Shown in pieces: positions 51,354 through 60,793 of a stretch of 64,000 nt of DNA; positions within the stretch are counted from its first letter, which is position 1, and every line of letters begins with the position of its first letter. Origin of the DNA: an uncultured Bacteroidaceae bacterium (lineage in GTDB: Bacteria; Bacteroidota; Bacteroidia; Bacteroidales; Bacteroidaceae). The position numbers and the translations under genes are program-made. Below the pieces are notes generated by a model, which saw nothing but the letters and a program-made list of their open reading frames with translations, made no database searches and was not told the DNA's origin. Location: the NCBI GenBank assembly GCA_905234605.1, contig CAJOIE010000001.1:248001-312000 (forward strand), given 5' to 3'.

Positions 51354-53348
51354 ATGAAAGCAACAACACATTCAGAAGTAACCATACACTCCCTCATCGG
51401 GAGAGCGGGGGGTGAGCCAATATGGTGGCTCGCCGTCATCGCCATTATCACTGCCGCAGGCATCACCCTCATCAGCCTCGAGACAGAGTTCCTGCTGCGA
51501 GCCCAGGAGCTCAACCTGTGGCTGCCCACAGGGGTGTACTGGAAGACCCTGATGCAATACCCTGGCGGCGGTGTCTCCTGGCTGGGCACCTATCTCACAC
51601 AGTACTTCTACTATCCGTGGCTCGGCGTCGGCATCCTGTGCACACTGTGGCTGGCCATCTGTGGCATGATGGCCTATGTCTTCCGTCTGCGCGGCGTCAA
51701 GCTGCTGCTCACGCTTCTGGTGCCGGCCGCCCTGCTGGCATGCCTCACACAGACAGGCTACTGGATATTCTACCAGAAACTGCAAGGCCACCTGTTCGTG
51801 CCCACCGTTGGCGTGACCATAGCCATGCTCGTCCTGGTGGCACAGCGTCTTATGGACAGCATCATGCGCGGCAACATGGCCGTGTGCACACGTGCAGCGT
51901 GGATAGCCATAGTCTGCATCGGCGGCTACCCCCTATGCGGCGCATGGGCACTGGCGGCCACGGGCATGCTGGCTCTCTACGACATGGGCACCGCCCTACG
52001 ACGCGACACCAATGCTTCCGGCCGTGCCGCGCTATCATCACGCAGCGAGGCCATGCTGCTCGCCGTGACGGCAGCCCTGCTCATAGCGGCCGTGCCGCAG
52101 GTGTACTACCAGCAAGTGTTCGAGATGACCCAGCGCAACCTGGTCTATGTTGCCGCCATGCCATCCTTCCGCTACGGACAGGACAGCTACGCGACATACC
52201 GTCTGCCCTATTACGCTATCATCGCAGCCTTCACCATCACGTTGGCCGTCACCTTCTGGCCCAAGCGTCTGGCGTTGCGCATGAAACCGGCCGTGCAAGC
52301 AGTGCTCACAGGCCTGCTGCTGGTCTGTGCCGCTGTCGGAGTGAAGAGCGCGTGGTACCGCGACATCAACTTCACCAAGGAACTGGCCATGAACCGCGCC
52401 ATCGAGGAGCTCGACTGGGAGCGCGTGCTGCGCATAGCCCGCGACGGCAGCAGCACAGTGAAGCCCACGCGCCAGATGGTGCTCTACAAGAACCTTGCAC
52501 TCTTCCGTATGGGTCGTGCCGGCGACGAGATGTTCACCTACCCCGAAGGTGCCATGCAGCAGAATGTGCCATGGCGTGTCCACATGACGCAAGTAGGCGG
52601 CAAGCTAATCTATTACCACTATGGCAAGGAGAACTTCTGCTACCGCTGGTGCATGGAAGACGGCGTGGAGTTCGGCTGGAAGGCCGAGACACTCAAGTTC
52701 ATGGCACGCACGAGCCTGCTCAACAAAGAATGGGTCGTGGCAAAGAAATACCTCGACCTGCTTGCCAAGACCACCTTCCACCGCCGCTGGGCCGCACGCT
52801 ATGCAGCACTGCTCCGCACGCCCGAAGCCTTCGACCTTCCGGCTCTTGAGGCATCGGTCCAGGCGGGCAAGCCCCTGATGAACGACGACGCCATGAAGGA
52901 GTTCGCACCCATCATGCACCTGATGACCTACCCCGACCGCCTCGACGGCGACAACACACTCGTGGAGATGTATCTGCTCCAGACCTTCGCACGCGGCAAC
53001 GGCGACGACCCGCTCTTCCAGGAGATGACCCTCATCTGCGCACTCTACATGAAGGACATACCCCTCTTCTGGCCACGCTTCATGAAGTATGCTTCCATGC
53101 ATCCCGACATCCACATGCCTCGCCACTATCAGGAGGCAGCCTATCTCTACGGACATCTTGAGGACAAGGTTGACATCTCCCACATGCCCTTCGACCAGTC
53201 GGTGCGCGACAGCTACGAGCGTTTCATGCGCTTCAACACCCAGTGCGGCCCCATGACCGAGGAGCAGAAAGCAGTGGCCTTCTACCCCCAGTTCGGCGAC
53301 ACGTTCTACTACTTCTACTTCCTCGTGCGCAACCAGAAGACAAACTAA
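51354..53348 (+). CDS. DUF6057-like polytopic membrane protein
   Basis: 664 residues from the ATG at 51354 (MKATTHSEVT). The first 340 residues hold about nine hydrophobic segments, for example PIWWLAVIAIITAAGITLI, LLLTLLVPAALLACL and YYAIIAAFTITLAVTF. The soluble C-terminal half (about 345-664) is helical, with tetratricopeptide-like spacing (NKEWVVAKKYLDLLAKTTF, VEMYLLQTFARGNGDDPLFQ). I associate it with the Bacteroidales family DUF6057; no function is established. It is 6 bp upstream of the PD40 gene, so the three genes to 57337 are likely one transcript. Confidence 0.75.
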   Translation: MKATTHSEVTIHSLIGRAGGEPIWWLAVIAIITAAGITLISLETEFLLRAQELNLWLPTGVYWKTLMQYPGGGVSWLGTYLTQYFYYPWLGVGILCTLWLAICGMMAYVFRLRGVKLLLTLLVPAALLACLTQTGYWIFYQKLQGHLFVPTVGVTIAMLVLVAQRLMDSIMRGNMAVCTRAAWIAIVCIGGYPLCGAWALAATGMLALYDMGTALRRDTNASGRAALSSRSEAMLLAVTAALLIAAVPQVYYQQVFEMTQRNLVYVAAMPSFRYGQDSYATYRLPYYAIIAAFTITLAVTFWPKRLALRMKPAVQAVLTGLLLVCAAVGVKSAWYRDINFTKELAMNRAIEELDWERVLRIARDGSSTVKPTRQMVLYKNLALFRMGRAGDEMFTYPEGAMQQNVPWRVHMTQVGGKLIYYHYGKENFCYRWCMEDGVEFGWKAETLKFMARTSLLNKEWVVAKKYLDLLAKTTFHRRWAARYAALLRTPEAFDLPALEASVQAGKPLMNDDAMKEFAPIMHLMTYPDRLDGDNTLVEMYLLQTFARGNGDDPLFQEMTLICALYMKDIPLFWPRFMKYASMHPDIHMPRHYQEAAYLYGHLEDKVDISHMPFDQSVRDSYERFMRFNTQCGPMTEEQKAVAFYPQFGDTFYYFYFLVRNQKTN

Positions 53349-53354
53349 TACGCC

Positions 53355-55058
53355 ATGACAAGCAACAAGAAACGACGTTGGCCACTATGGGCTGTGGCGG
53401 CACTCATAATCTTCCACATCTTCGTCTTTGCCGGCACAGGCCTCGCCATCTTCGGCGGCTCGGCCAAAGTGCCTGACACCTTTGACGACAGCGACAGCCT
53501 GCCCGTCATCTACCCCGACTATGCGGACGTGACCGTGCCCGTCAACATAGCCCCGCTGCATTTCCACATCGACCACGACGGTGCCGCCACCGACTTTGTG
53601 ACCCACTTCGGTGCCGGCAGCGAGGAATGGACATTCGGCGGCGAGGCTGTCTGTCCCGGCAGCAAGGCATGGGAAGCCATGAAGCAGGCAGCACTAACCG
53701 CCGACGGGTGCATTCAGGTGCAGGTCTATGCCAAACGCTCCGGCACATGGCTGCGCTACCGCTGCTTCGGCATCACCGTGAGCACAGACAGCATTGACCC
53801 CTACATCTCATACCGCCTCATCTCGCCGTCATACGTCACATACGAAGACCTCACCATCAACCAGCGGTGCCTTGAGAACTTCGACGAGAGCCTCATCTAT
53901 GGCAACATGATAAACTCCGACGAGGCCAACGGCCAGTGCATCAACTGCCACCACTCGCAGTATGGCAACCCCGACCGCATACAGTTCCACGTGCGCCAGT
54001 ATCGAGGCGGCACCGTCATTGCCTACGACGGCAAGGTGCGCAAGGTGAACCTCAAGACAGACAGCACACTCTCGGCCGGCGTCTATCCCGCATGGCATCC
54101 CACACAGCCGTGGATTGTATACTCCACCAATCTCACAGGCCAAAGCTTCCACACACGCGACGTGCAGAAGATTGAGGTGCAGGACACCAAGAGCAACCTC
54201 ATCTTCTACGACATCGAGACCAACACCGTGACACCCGTCACCCGCGACAGCACCGAGCTCGACTGCTTCCCACACTGGAGCCCCGACGGCCGCTACGTCT
54301 ACTACGTCAGTGCACACTGGGAACGCCTCGACACGACAGCCCTCGACTATGAGCTCATCACCCACTACAAGCAGCTCCACTACAACCTCTATCGCATGGC
54401 CTTCGACGCAAGCACGCGCACCTTCGGGCCACGCGAGTTGCTCTACGATGCCGCCTCGCGCAACCGCAGTGTGACACTGCCGCGCATATCTCCCGACGGC
54501 CGCTGGCTGATGTTCACCGAAGGCAAGTTCGGCGTCTTCCATATATGGCACAACGATGCCGACCTCTACATGATGGACCTCACCAAAGCCCAGCCCATGG
54601 CCGAGGGGCCGCATCCCGTGCTCTACGATGCCGACCATCTGCCTGCCGGCCTCCTGCCAGAGACAGCCAACAATGTGGAGCGCGAGGCAGCTGCCGACAG
54701 CCTGCGCGAAGCACTCGGCGCACAGCATCCGCTGCCTGAGAGCATCTATCCCATCGCGGAGCTCAACTCAGCCGATGTGGAGAGCTACCACTCTTGGTCG
54801 CACGATGGCAAGTGGGTCGTGTTCTCCTCGCGCCGCACCGACGGCAACTTCACCCGTCCGTTCATTGCCCACCACGACGGCAACGGCCACTTCAGCCGAC
54901 CCTTTGAGCTGCCACAGCAGGAGCCGGAGTACCATCGCCACTTCCTCCGAAGCTACAACATACCAGAGTTCATGCTCGGACCCGTCACGATACGTCCGCA
55001 GGAATTTGCCGCCACCATCAAGGACGAAGCCACCAACGCCACTCTCAGCATGCCATGA
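53355..55058 (+). CDS. TolB-like (PD40) envelope protein with a CxxCH motif
   Basis: 567 residues. One N-terminal membrane segment (about 10-33, LWAVAALIIFHIFVFAGTGL), an Ig-like part (about 50-170), a single CINCHH motif (Cys195, Cys198, His199), which is a c-type haem attachment signature, and a beta-propeller with PD40-type repeats (YPAWHPTQPWIVYSTN, FPHWSPDGRYVYYVS, LPRISPDGRWLMFTEG, YHSWSHDGKWVVFSSR). The mature part is periplasmic, where haem attachment is possible; there are no other cytochrome genes nearby. Function unknown. Its stop overlaps the S9 peptidase start (ATGA). Confidence 0.78.
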   Translation: MTSNKKRRWPLWAVAALIIFHIFVFAGTGLAIFGGSAKVPDTFDDSDSLPVIYPDYADVTVPVNIAPLHFHIDHDGAATDFVTHFGAGSEEWTFGGEAVCPGSKAWEAMKQAALTADGCIQVQVYAKRSGTWLRYRCFGITVSTDSIDPYISYRLISPSYVTYEDLTINQRCLENFDESLIYGNMINSDEANGQCINCHHSQYGNPDRIQFHVRQYRGGTVIAYDGKVRKVNLKTDSTLSAGVYPAWHPTQPWIVYSTNLTGQSFHTRDVQKIEVQDTKSNLIFYDIETNTVTPVTRDSTELDCFPHWSPDGRYVYYVSAHWERLDTTALDYELITHYKQLHYNLYRMAFDASTRTFGPRELLYDAASRNRSVTLPRISPDGRWLMFTEGKFGVFHIWHNDADLYMMDLTKAQPMAEGPHPVLYDADHLPAGLLPETANNVEREAAADSLREALGAQHPLPESIYPIAELNSADVESYHSWSHDGKWVVFSSRRTDGNFTRPFIAHHDGNGHFSRPFELPQQEPEYHRHFLRSYNIPEFMLGPVTIRPQEFAATIKDEATNATLSMP

Positions 55059-57337
55059 CGCGCCACAGCATCACCCGTCTCTGTGCCTGCACCGGCCTTC
55101 TTTTCTCCCTGTCGCCGTTCACATGCCTCCATGCACAGGGCACACCCGACGACTACCGACGTGCTTTTGCCAGCCGCCAGACCTTCACCACAAGTCTCGT
55201 CGAAGGCTATGTCGACGAGGTGCATTGGACTGACAGCAACTCCTTCACCTATCGGCTCACGACTGACAGCCGCCAACAGTTGTGGCAAGGCTCCATCAGT
55301 TCCGACGGCATGGTGACACTCTGTCCGTCGAGCCTCACCCCACGCGACTCCAATGCCTTCACCGGCAATCAACGCCCTGCCATATTTACCAACAGGCGTG
55401 AGCACCGGCGCCACTGGATGGAGACCGACGACGAGCGTCATGCAGCCCCTGTGCCGTCGCCCGACAGCTCACTCGTGGCCTTCATCCGCCAGGACAACAT
55501 CTGGATAGCACGTCCCGACGGTTCCGAGGCACGCCAGCTGAGCCGTACCGGCACACTGAGCCACTATTTCAGCTCCTACATCCGCTGGAGCCCCGACGGA
55601 CGCTACGTCGCAGCCAACCGCATCCGCCCAATCGACAAGCGCTACGTATACTACGTCGAGTCGTCACCTTCCGACCAGCTCCAACCCATCCTTCACAAAC
55701 AGGAGTACGCCAAGCCCGGCGATGAGCTGGCACAGAAAACACCACACATCTTCAACGTAGCCACAGGCGAGAGCCACACGCCGGCACATGACCTTATCAG
55801 CAACCAGTATGACCTCTCACAGCTGGAATGGCGTACGGACTCCCGCGGCATACGCTTCGACTACAACCAGCGCGGGCACAAGCTCTACCGCATCTACGAG
55901 ATGGACACCACCGGAGTAGTCTCGACCCTTATCGAGGAGAGCGCACAGACCTATGTGCGCTACTCCAACTATTCGCGCCATAACCTGCACGGCGACAGCC
56001 TCATCCTCTGGCTCTCAGAGCGCGATGGCTATCCACACCTGTACCTGTGGAGTGAGGCACCTGCCGGCAAAGCCGTCAAGAATAAAGGCAATAAGCCACT
56101 GCCTGCCACCGCGGCTCCAATGTCTGGCAGCCTGCGACAGCTCACATCGGGAGCATGGTGCGTGCGTCGAGTAGTCCACATTGATGAAGAGAAAGGCCGC
56201 ATCATCTTCACAGCCAATGGTCGCAACGTCGGCGAAGACCCCTACCACATACACTACTACAGCATCCGCCTTGACGGCACTCAGCTCACCGACCTCACCC
56301 CCGAAGTAGCCAACCACAGCGCACGCTTCAACACAGGCTACACTGCTCTTGTCGACGTCTACTCCACAGCCACGATGGCTCCCATAGCAGTATTGCGCAG
56401 CATCGACGGTCACAAACTGCAACTGCGACCTGCCGACAACAGCACGCCTGATGGCCTGCCCGCCTCTCGCGCCAAGACTGCCGGCAACAACCCGTCGGCC
56501 ATCATACTCTCACGCGGCGACCTCACAGCCCTCAAGGCAGCCGGATGGCAGTCACCTGAGGTCTTTGTTGCACCCGGACGCGACGGCAAGACACCCCTGT
56601 GGGGGCTCATACAGCGGCCGTCCAACTTCGACCCAAACAAGCGCTACCCCGTCATTGAGTACATCTATGCCGGCCCAGGCGACAGCTACACACCCAAGTC
56701 CTTCGCTCCGTGGAACTACTACCTCACGCCCTTAGCCGAGCTCGGCTTCATCGTGGTGCAGCTCGATGCCATGGGCACCAGCAACCGTGGCAAGGCTTTC
56801 GAGGAAGTATGCTACAAGAACTTGCGCGATGCGGGGTTCCCCGACCGCATGGCATGGCTACGTGCCGCTGCCGCCAGATACCCATATATTGACATTGACC
56901 GCGTGGGCATCTACGGCTGCTCGGCCGGCGGACAGGAGAGCACGGCCGCAGTGCTCTTCCATGGCGACTTCTACAAGGCTGCCTACAGTGCCTGCGGCTG
57001 TCACGACAACCGCATGGACAAGATATGGTGGAACGAGCAGTGGATGGGCTACCCTGTCGATGAGTCATACTCCGAATGCTCCAATGTCGACAATGCATGG
57101 CGACTGACACGCCCGCTGATGCTCGTCGTGGGCGAGCTCGACGACAATGTCGACCCCGCCAGCACCATGCAGGTGGCCAATGCCCTCATCAAGGCCGGCA
57201 AGGACTTCGACCTCGTGGTCATCCCCGGTGCCCGGCACACTGTCGGTGAGGCCTTTGGCGAACACAAGCGCTACGACTTCTTCGTCAAGCATCTTCTCGG
57301 CATAGAACCGCCGGCATGGAACAGCCTCAACCAATAG
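55055..57337 (+). CDS. S9 family dipeptidyl peptidase (DPP IV-like), secreted
   Basis: 760 residues. Signal peptide to about residue 28 (FTCLHAQG). The DPP IV beta-propeller (about 70-500) shows VPSPDSSLVAFIRQDNIWIA and YIRWSPDGRYVAANR; the alpha/beta hydrolase domain (about 510-750) has the catalytic triad Ser623 in IYGCSAGGQE, Asp696 or Asp697 in GELDDNVDP and His728 in PGARHTVGE. Removes N-terminal dipeptides from proline-containing peptides in the periplasm or outside the cell. Overlaps the PD40 gene by 4 bp. With the SusCD operon nearby it hints at a protein-containing nutrient. Confidence 0.92.
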   Translation: MTRHSITRLCACTGLLFSLSPFTCLHAQGTPDDYRRAFASRQTFTTSLVEGYVDEVHWTDSNSFTYRLTTDSRQQLWQGSISSDGMVTLCPSSLTPRDSNAFTGNQRPAIFTNRREHRRHWMETDDERHAAPVPSPDSSLVAFIRQDNIWIARPDGSEARQLSRTGTLSHYFSSYIRWSPDGRYVAANRIRPIDKRYVYYVESSPSDQLQPILHKQEYAKPGDELAQKTPHIFNVATGESHTPAHDLISNQYDLSQLEWRTDSRGIRFDYNQRGHKLYRIYEMDTTGVVSTLIEESAQTYVRYSNYSRHNLHGDSLILWLSERDGYPHLYLWSEAPAGKAVKNKGNKPLPATAAPMSGSLRQLTSGAWCVRRVVHIDEEKGRIIFTANGRNVGEDPYHIHYYSIRLDGTQLTDLTPEVANHSARFNTGYTALVDVYSTATMAPIAVLRSIDGHKLQLRPADNSTPDGLPASRAKTAGNNPSAIILSRGDLTALKAAGWQSPEVFVAPGRDGKTPLWGLIQRPSNFDPNKRYPVIEYIYAGPGDSYTPKSFAPWNYYLTPLAELGFIVVQLDAMGTSNRGKAFEEVCYKNLRDAGFPDRMAWLRAAAARYPYIDIDRVGIYGCSAGGQESTAAVLFHGDFYKAAYSACGCHDNRMDKIWWNEQWMGYPVDESYSECSNVDNAWRLTRPLMLVVGELDDNVDPASTMQVANALIKAGKDFDLVVIPGARHTVGEAFGEHKRYDFFVKHLLGIEPPAWNSLNQ

Positions 57338-57392
57338 CACTTCGCTAATGGGCAAGAGGGAACAGATACTCTTGTCTGATTGATATATATAT

Positions 57393-58520
57393 ATGGAAAA
57401 CAGCCATCTCACATCAACTAATCCACCATCAGCACCACAAGCAACCACTTCTTCTCTCCTGCCTGAGAGAGGGGTGGTTGTTGGCCCCATCCTTAGTGCC
57501 TCCGACATAGCCCTCTGGAACGACCTCATATCCGCTGCCGGCAACATCGTCATCACTTGCCACAGGGGACCCGACGGCGATGCCTTAGGTTCCACTCTGG
57601 CCCTATGCTCATGGCTGCGGCGGCATAAGCCTGGCAGCACGGTGCATGTCGTTGCGCCCAACATCTTCCCCGACTTCCTGCGCTGGATGCCTGGAGCAAC
57701 CGACATACTCATCTACGACAAGCACGAGGCTGACGTGCGCCCCGTGGTTGACGCGGCCGACCTCATCATCATGTGCGACCACGGCGAGCTGTCGCGCATG
57801 TGGACACTCGGCGATGCTGTGCGCAGCCATGAGTGTCCGCGCATCATGCTCGACCACCACCTCGACCCCGAGCAGGGCATAGCCGCCCTCACCATCTCCC
57901 ACCCCGAGCTGTCGTCGACATGCGAGGTGCTGCTGCGTGTACTGCTGCAGCTCGGCAGCGGGCTCACCCACGATGAGGCCGTGTGCATATACACCGGCAT
58001 GATGACCGACACAGGTGCCTTCACCTACGCCAGCACACGCCCCGAGATATACCAGCTCATCAGCCTGCTGCTCGCCTGCGGCATTGACAAGGACAAGATC
58101 TATCGCAACGTGTTCTTCACCTACAGCCCTGCCCGCATGCGCTTCATGGGCTACATGCTCTATGCCAAGCTCGACATCATGAAGAAAAGCCACGTTGCCA
58201 TCCTAACCCTCACCAATGCCGAGCGCCGCCGATTAGGCATCCTCAACGGCGACACCGAGGGCATAGTGAATATGCCGTTGCAGATTATGGGCATCAAGCT
58301 CTCCGTATTCCTCCGCGAGGACACCGAACAACCCTGCATACGTGTCTCGCTGCGCTCTGTCGACGACTTCCCATGCAACACGATGGCAGCTGACTACTTC
58401 TCCGGCGGAGGTCACAAGAACGCCGCCGGCGGAGAGATATGGGGCACCATGGACGAAGCTGTTGCCCTTGTGCGCAAGGCCGTGCAGAAATACCTGCCCC
58501 TGCTCAAAGGCCAAGAATGA
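57393..58520 (+). CDS. DHH/DHHA1 phosphoesterase (NrnA-like)
   Basis: 375 residues. The DHH domain has TCHRGPDGDALGS (56-68; Asp61, Asp63), MCDHGELSR and the name-giving DHH at 154-156 in IMLDHHLDP; the DHHA1 domain ends with the glycine motif SGGGHKNAAGG. NrnA-type enzymes degrade nanoRNA, pAp or linear dinucleotides from c-di-AMP in the cytoplasm. The first 30 residues are an unconserved Ser/Pro-rich extension. The 3' end overlaps the convergent SGNH hydrolase gene by 17 bp. Confidence 0.9.
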   Translation: MENSHLTSTNPPSAPQATTSSLLPERGVVVGPILSASDIALWNDLISAAGNIVITCHRGPDGDALGSTLALCSWLRRHKPGSTVHVVAPNIFPDFLRWMPGATDILIYDKHEADVRPVVDAADLIIMCDHGELSRMWTLGDAVRSHECPRIMLDHHLDPEQGIAALTISHPELSSTCEVLLRVLLQLGSGLTHDEAVCIYTGMMTDTGAFTYASTRPEIYQLISLLLACGIDKDKIYRNVFFTYSPARMRFMGYMLYAKLDIMKKSHVAILTLTNAERRRLGILNGDTEGIVNMPLQIMGIKLSVFLREDTEQPCIRVSLRSVDDFPCNTMAADYFSGGGHKNAAGGEIWGTMDEAVALVRKAVQKYLPLLKGQE

Positions 58521-59175
58521 AGGCCATGCCCCACCGCACGAGCAGGTCGTGACCGGCATCATTGAGGTGGGCCGTGTCGCCTGGTGCCTGAAAGTATAGG
58601 CGGCGAAACTGCTCGTCGCGCACATGGATGCCACTCGTGGCTGCTGCGTCGAGCACAGGAATGGAGTGCTCGGCACACACCTCTTTGATTATGGCTGTCA
58701 CCTCCTTGAAACCTGGACGCGGCACAGCCCACGGCGTGACGAAAGCAATCTTGGCCCGTGGGTACTTATGTATGAGACCCTGGCATAAGGCATCCAGGCT
58801 GTCACGCACCATGCGCAGCGAGTCAGCGTTGGCATGCACACGGTCGGCATCGTTGTGCCCTGCAATGACAAGCACATAGTCGGCCGTGTCGGTCATCTCC
58901 TTGTAGCGCTGCAACAACGACGGCCCGAAGCCCTCACGTGTGCGGTCGAAGGCTATGCACCCGCCGTTGCGCCCATAGTTGTTGCAGCTCATGCCGAGAG
59001 CCACGGCAGCCTTGTAGTGCCATGTCTCGGTGTACGGACGCCGGTGGTTGCGCGCATAGCTGTCGCCAATCACATTGATGGTCTTGCCCTCAAGCGGCTT
59101 TGTGCCTTGCACGCTCTGTGCAAACATGCCGACCGAAGTCAGCAGCATGGCAACAATGAGGTTAGCTGTCTTCAT
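58504..59175 (-). CDS. Secreted SGNH/GDSL hydrolase
   Basis: 223 residues from the ATG at 59175; an upstream ATG at 59202 is less likely because the signal peptide (MKTANLIVAMLLTSVGMFAQ) begins here. Catalytic motifs: Ser39 in VIGDSYARN (block I), Asn70 in NNYGRNGG (block II), Asn108 in IAGHNDADR (block III) and Asp206/His209 in DTAHLNDAGHD (block V). A periplasmic esterase, perhaps removing acetyl groups from glycans. Convergent with, and overlapping, the DHH gene. Confidence 0.85.
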   Translation of the reverse strand: MKTANLIVAMLLTSVGMFAQSVQGTKPLEGKTINVIGDSYARNHRRPYTETWHYKAAVALGMSCNNYGRNGGCIAFDRTREGFGPSLLQRYKEMTDTADYVLVIAGHNDADRVHANADSLRMVRDSLDALCQGLIHKYPRAKIAFVTPWAVPRPGFKEVTAIIKEVCAEHSIPVLDAAATSGIHVRDEQFRRLYFQAPGDTAHLNDAGHDLLVRWGMAFILGL

Positions 59176-59284
59176 ATCGCTAATGGTTAATGCTGTCAGC
59201 ACAAAGGTCGCATTATTTTCCTACTCATACAGCAAAAAGGCACACACATGTTAAGCTATTTAGCATTAGCGTTGGCCGTTAAAC

Positions 59285-59968
59285 ATGTTTTCACTAATAT
59301 TGCAGCATCTATTAACAAACGTAAAGACTTTGTCTTTTCCACACATCCATATCTCGCGCAAGGTGGCAAGCCTCATTTTCGCTTGCCTCACCGTGTTGCT
59401 ATGCGGCTTCGGCATGTGGAGTTGGCGGGCGACAGCAGAGCACAGACCTTCAGCCGGCCTGAGCATCATGCGCTACGACCGCGTGCTCGACGAGTATGTC
59501 ACGCTCGGCAGCTACACAGCCCTGCACCGCATGAACACCAACTTCCCTGCCGAGACCAAGGTGCTGATAGAGAACATTCTGGAACTGGGCCGCGTGACAG
59601 AGCCCGACATCGAGATGCGCCTGCGTCACTATTATCTCGACTCCACGGTCCAGACACTCCTCCACGCCACCCGCGAGCAGTATGCCGACATGAGCGACAT
59701 CGAGCGCGAGCTGCAGCAACGCTTCAGTGAGCTGCAAGCCACAGACCCTTCCATCCGTCTGCCTCGCGTGTTCACCTTCATCTCATGCCTACATGAGAGC
59801 ATCGTCGTCACCGACACACTCATCGGCATAAGCCTCGACAAGTACCTCGGCAGCGACTTCCCTCTCTATTCACACTTCTACACCCCCGAGCAGCGGCAGC
59901 AAATGACCCGCCGGCACATTGTCGACGATGCCGTTGCAGCCTACCTGCAACACCTGCGCCAGCCATGA
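59285..59968 (+). CDS. GldB-like envelope protein
   Basis: 227 residues. One hydrophobic segment (about 26-47, ASLIFACLTVLLCGFGMWSW) acts as signal anchor. The rest is soluble: YDRVLDEYVTLGSYTALHRM, MRLRHYYLDSTVQTLL, LPRVFTFISCLHESIVVTDT, IGISLDKYLGSDFPLY and QMTRRHIVDDAVAAYL. This pattern matches the GldB family of Bacteroidetes, linked to gliding and type IX secretion in motile relatives and kept in non-motile Bacteroidales. Start position is uncertain because no later ATG exists. Overlaps the next gene by 4 bp. Confidence 0.7.
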   Translation: MFSLILQHLLTNVKTLSFPHIHISRKVASLIFACLTVLLCGFGMWSWRATAEHRPSAGLSIMRYDRVLDEYVTLGSYTALHRMNTNFPAETKVLIENILELGRVTEPDIEMRLRHYYLDSTVQTLLHATREQYADMSDIERELQQRFSELQATDPSIRLPRVFTFISCLHESIVVTDTLIGISLDKYLGSDFPLYSHFYTPEQRQQMTRRHIVDDAVAAYLQHLRQP

Positions 59969-60672
59969 CCCCGACACTCTACCTCATACCCGTGGAGCTC
60001 GGCGATACGCCCCACGACCAGATACTCCCCGCAGCCAACCGCGACGTGGTGCGCTCGCTGCGTCATTTCATCGTAGAGGACCTGCGCTCAGCCCGCCGCT
60101 TCCTCAAGCGTGTGGACCGCGACATAGACATCGATGCCCTCACCTTCTACCCCATGGGCAAACACTCCGATGCCGACCTCTATGCTTCCTACCTGCAGCC
60201 GCTCTCCGCCGGCGAGAGCATGGGCGTGCTCTCCGAGGCCGGCTGCCCCGCCGTGGCCGACCCTGGAGCCGACATAGTGGCCATAGCACAGCGACGCGGC
60301 CTGCATGTGGTGCCACTCGTGGGACCGTCGAGCATCATACTCTCCGTCATGGCATCGGGGCTCAACGGACAGAGTTTCGCCTTCAACGGCTACCTGCCCA
60401 TCGCCCCCGATGAGCGAACACGCCGCCTCAAGGCCCTTGAGGCACGCGCCATGCAGGAACAGCAGACACAGCTCTTCATAGAGACGCCCTTCCGCAACCA
60501 CAAGCTGCTCGCCACCCTCCTGCACACTCTCCGCCCGCAAACACGCCTATGCATCGCCGCCGGCATCACCACCGCCGACGAGTGGATAGCCACCCGCACT
60601 GTGGCGGCATGGCAGCGGGCCACACTGCCCGACCTCTCCAAGACGCCTGCCATCTTCCTCATCGGAGCATAG
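59965..60672 (+). CDS. RsmI-like SAM-dependent methyltransferase (tetrapyrrole methylase fold)
   Basis: 235 residues. Tetrapyrrole-methylase fold as in RsmI, which 2'-O-methylates C1402 of 16S rRNA: LYLIPVELGDTP (the family usually has LYLVATPIGN here), VEDLRSARRFLKRV, GVLSEAGCPAVADPGADIVA, VPLVGPSSIILSVMASGLNG, FIETPFRNHKLL. It is shorter than standard RsmI (about 280) and diverged at the start, matching the short Bacteroidetes SAM-methyltransferase variant; the substrate is therefore uncertain. Coupled to the GldB-like gene by ATGA. Confidence 0.8.
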   Translation: MTPTLYLIPVELGDTPHDQILPAANRDVVRSLRHFIVEDLRSARRFLKRVDRDIDIDALTFYPMGKHSDADLYASYLQPLSAGESMGVLSEAGCPAVADPGADIVAIAQRRGLHVVPLVGPSSIILSVMASGLNGQSFAFNGYLPIAPDERTRRLKALEARAMQEQQTQLFIETPFRNHKLLATLLHTLRPQTRLCIAAGITTADEWIATRTVAAWQRATLPDLSKTPAIFLIGA

Positions 60673-60793
60673 ACTACGTGAAAGCGAGCCCCATTAGCCC
60701 CGAAACGCGGCTATCAGGCCAGCGCATAAGGAATAAAACAGCACCTTTGTGAGTCGTTCTCCATATTCCATATAATAATAAAATATAGCTATC

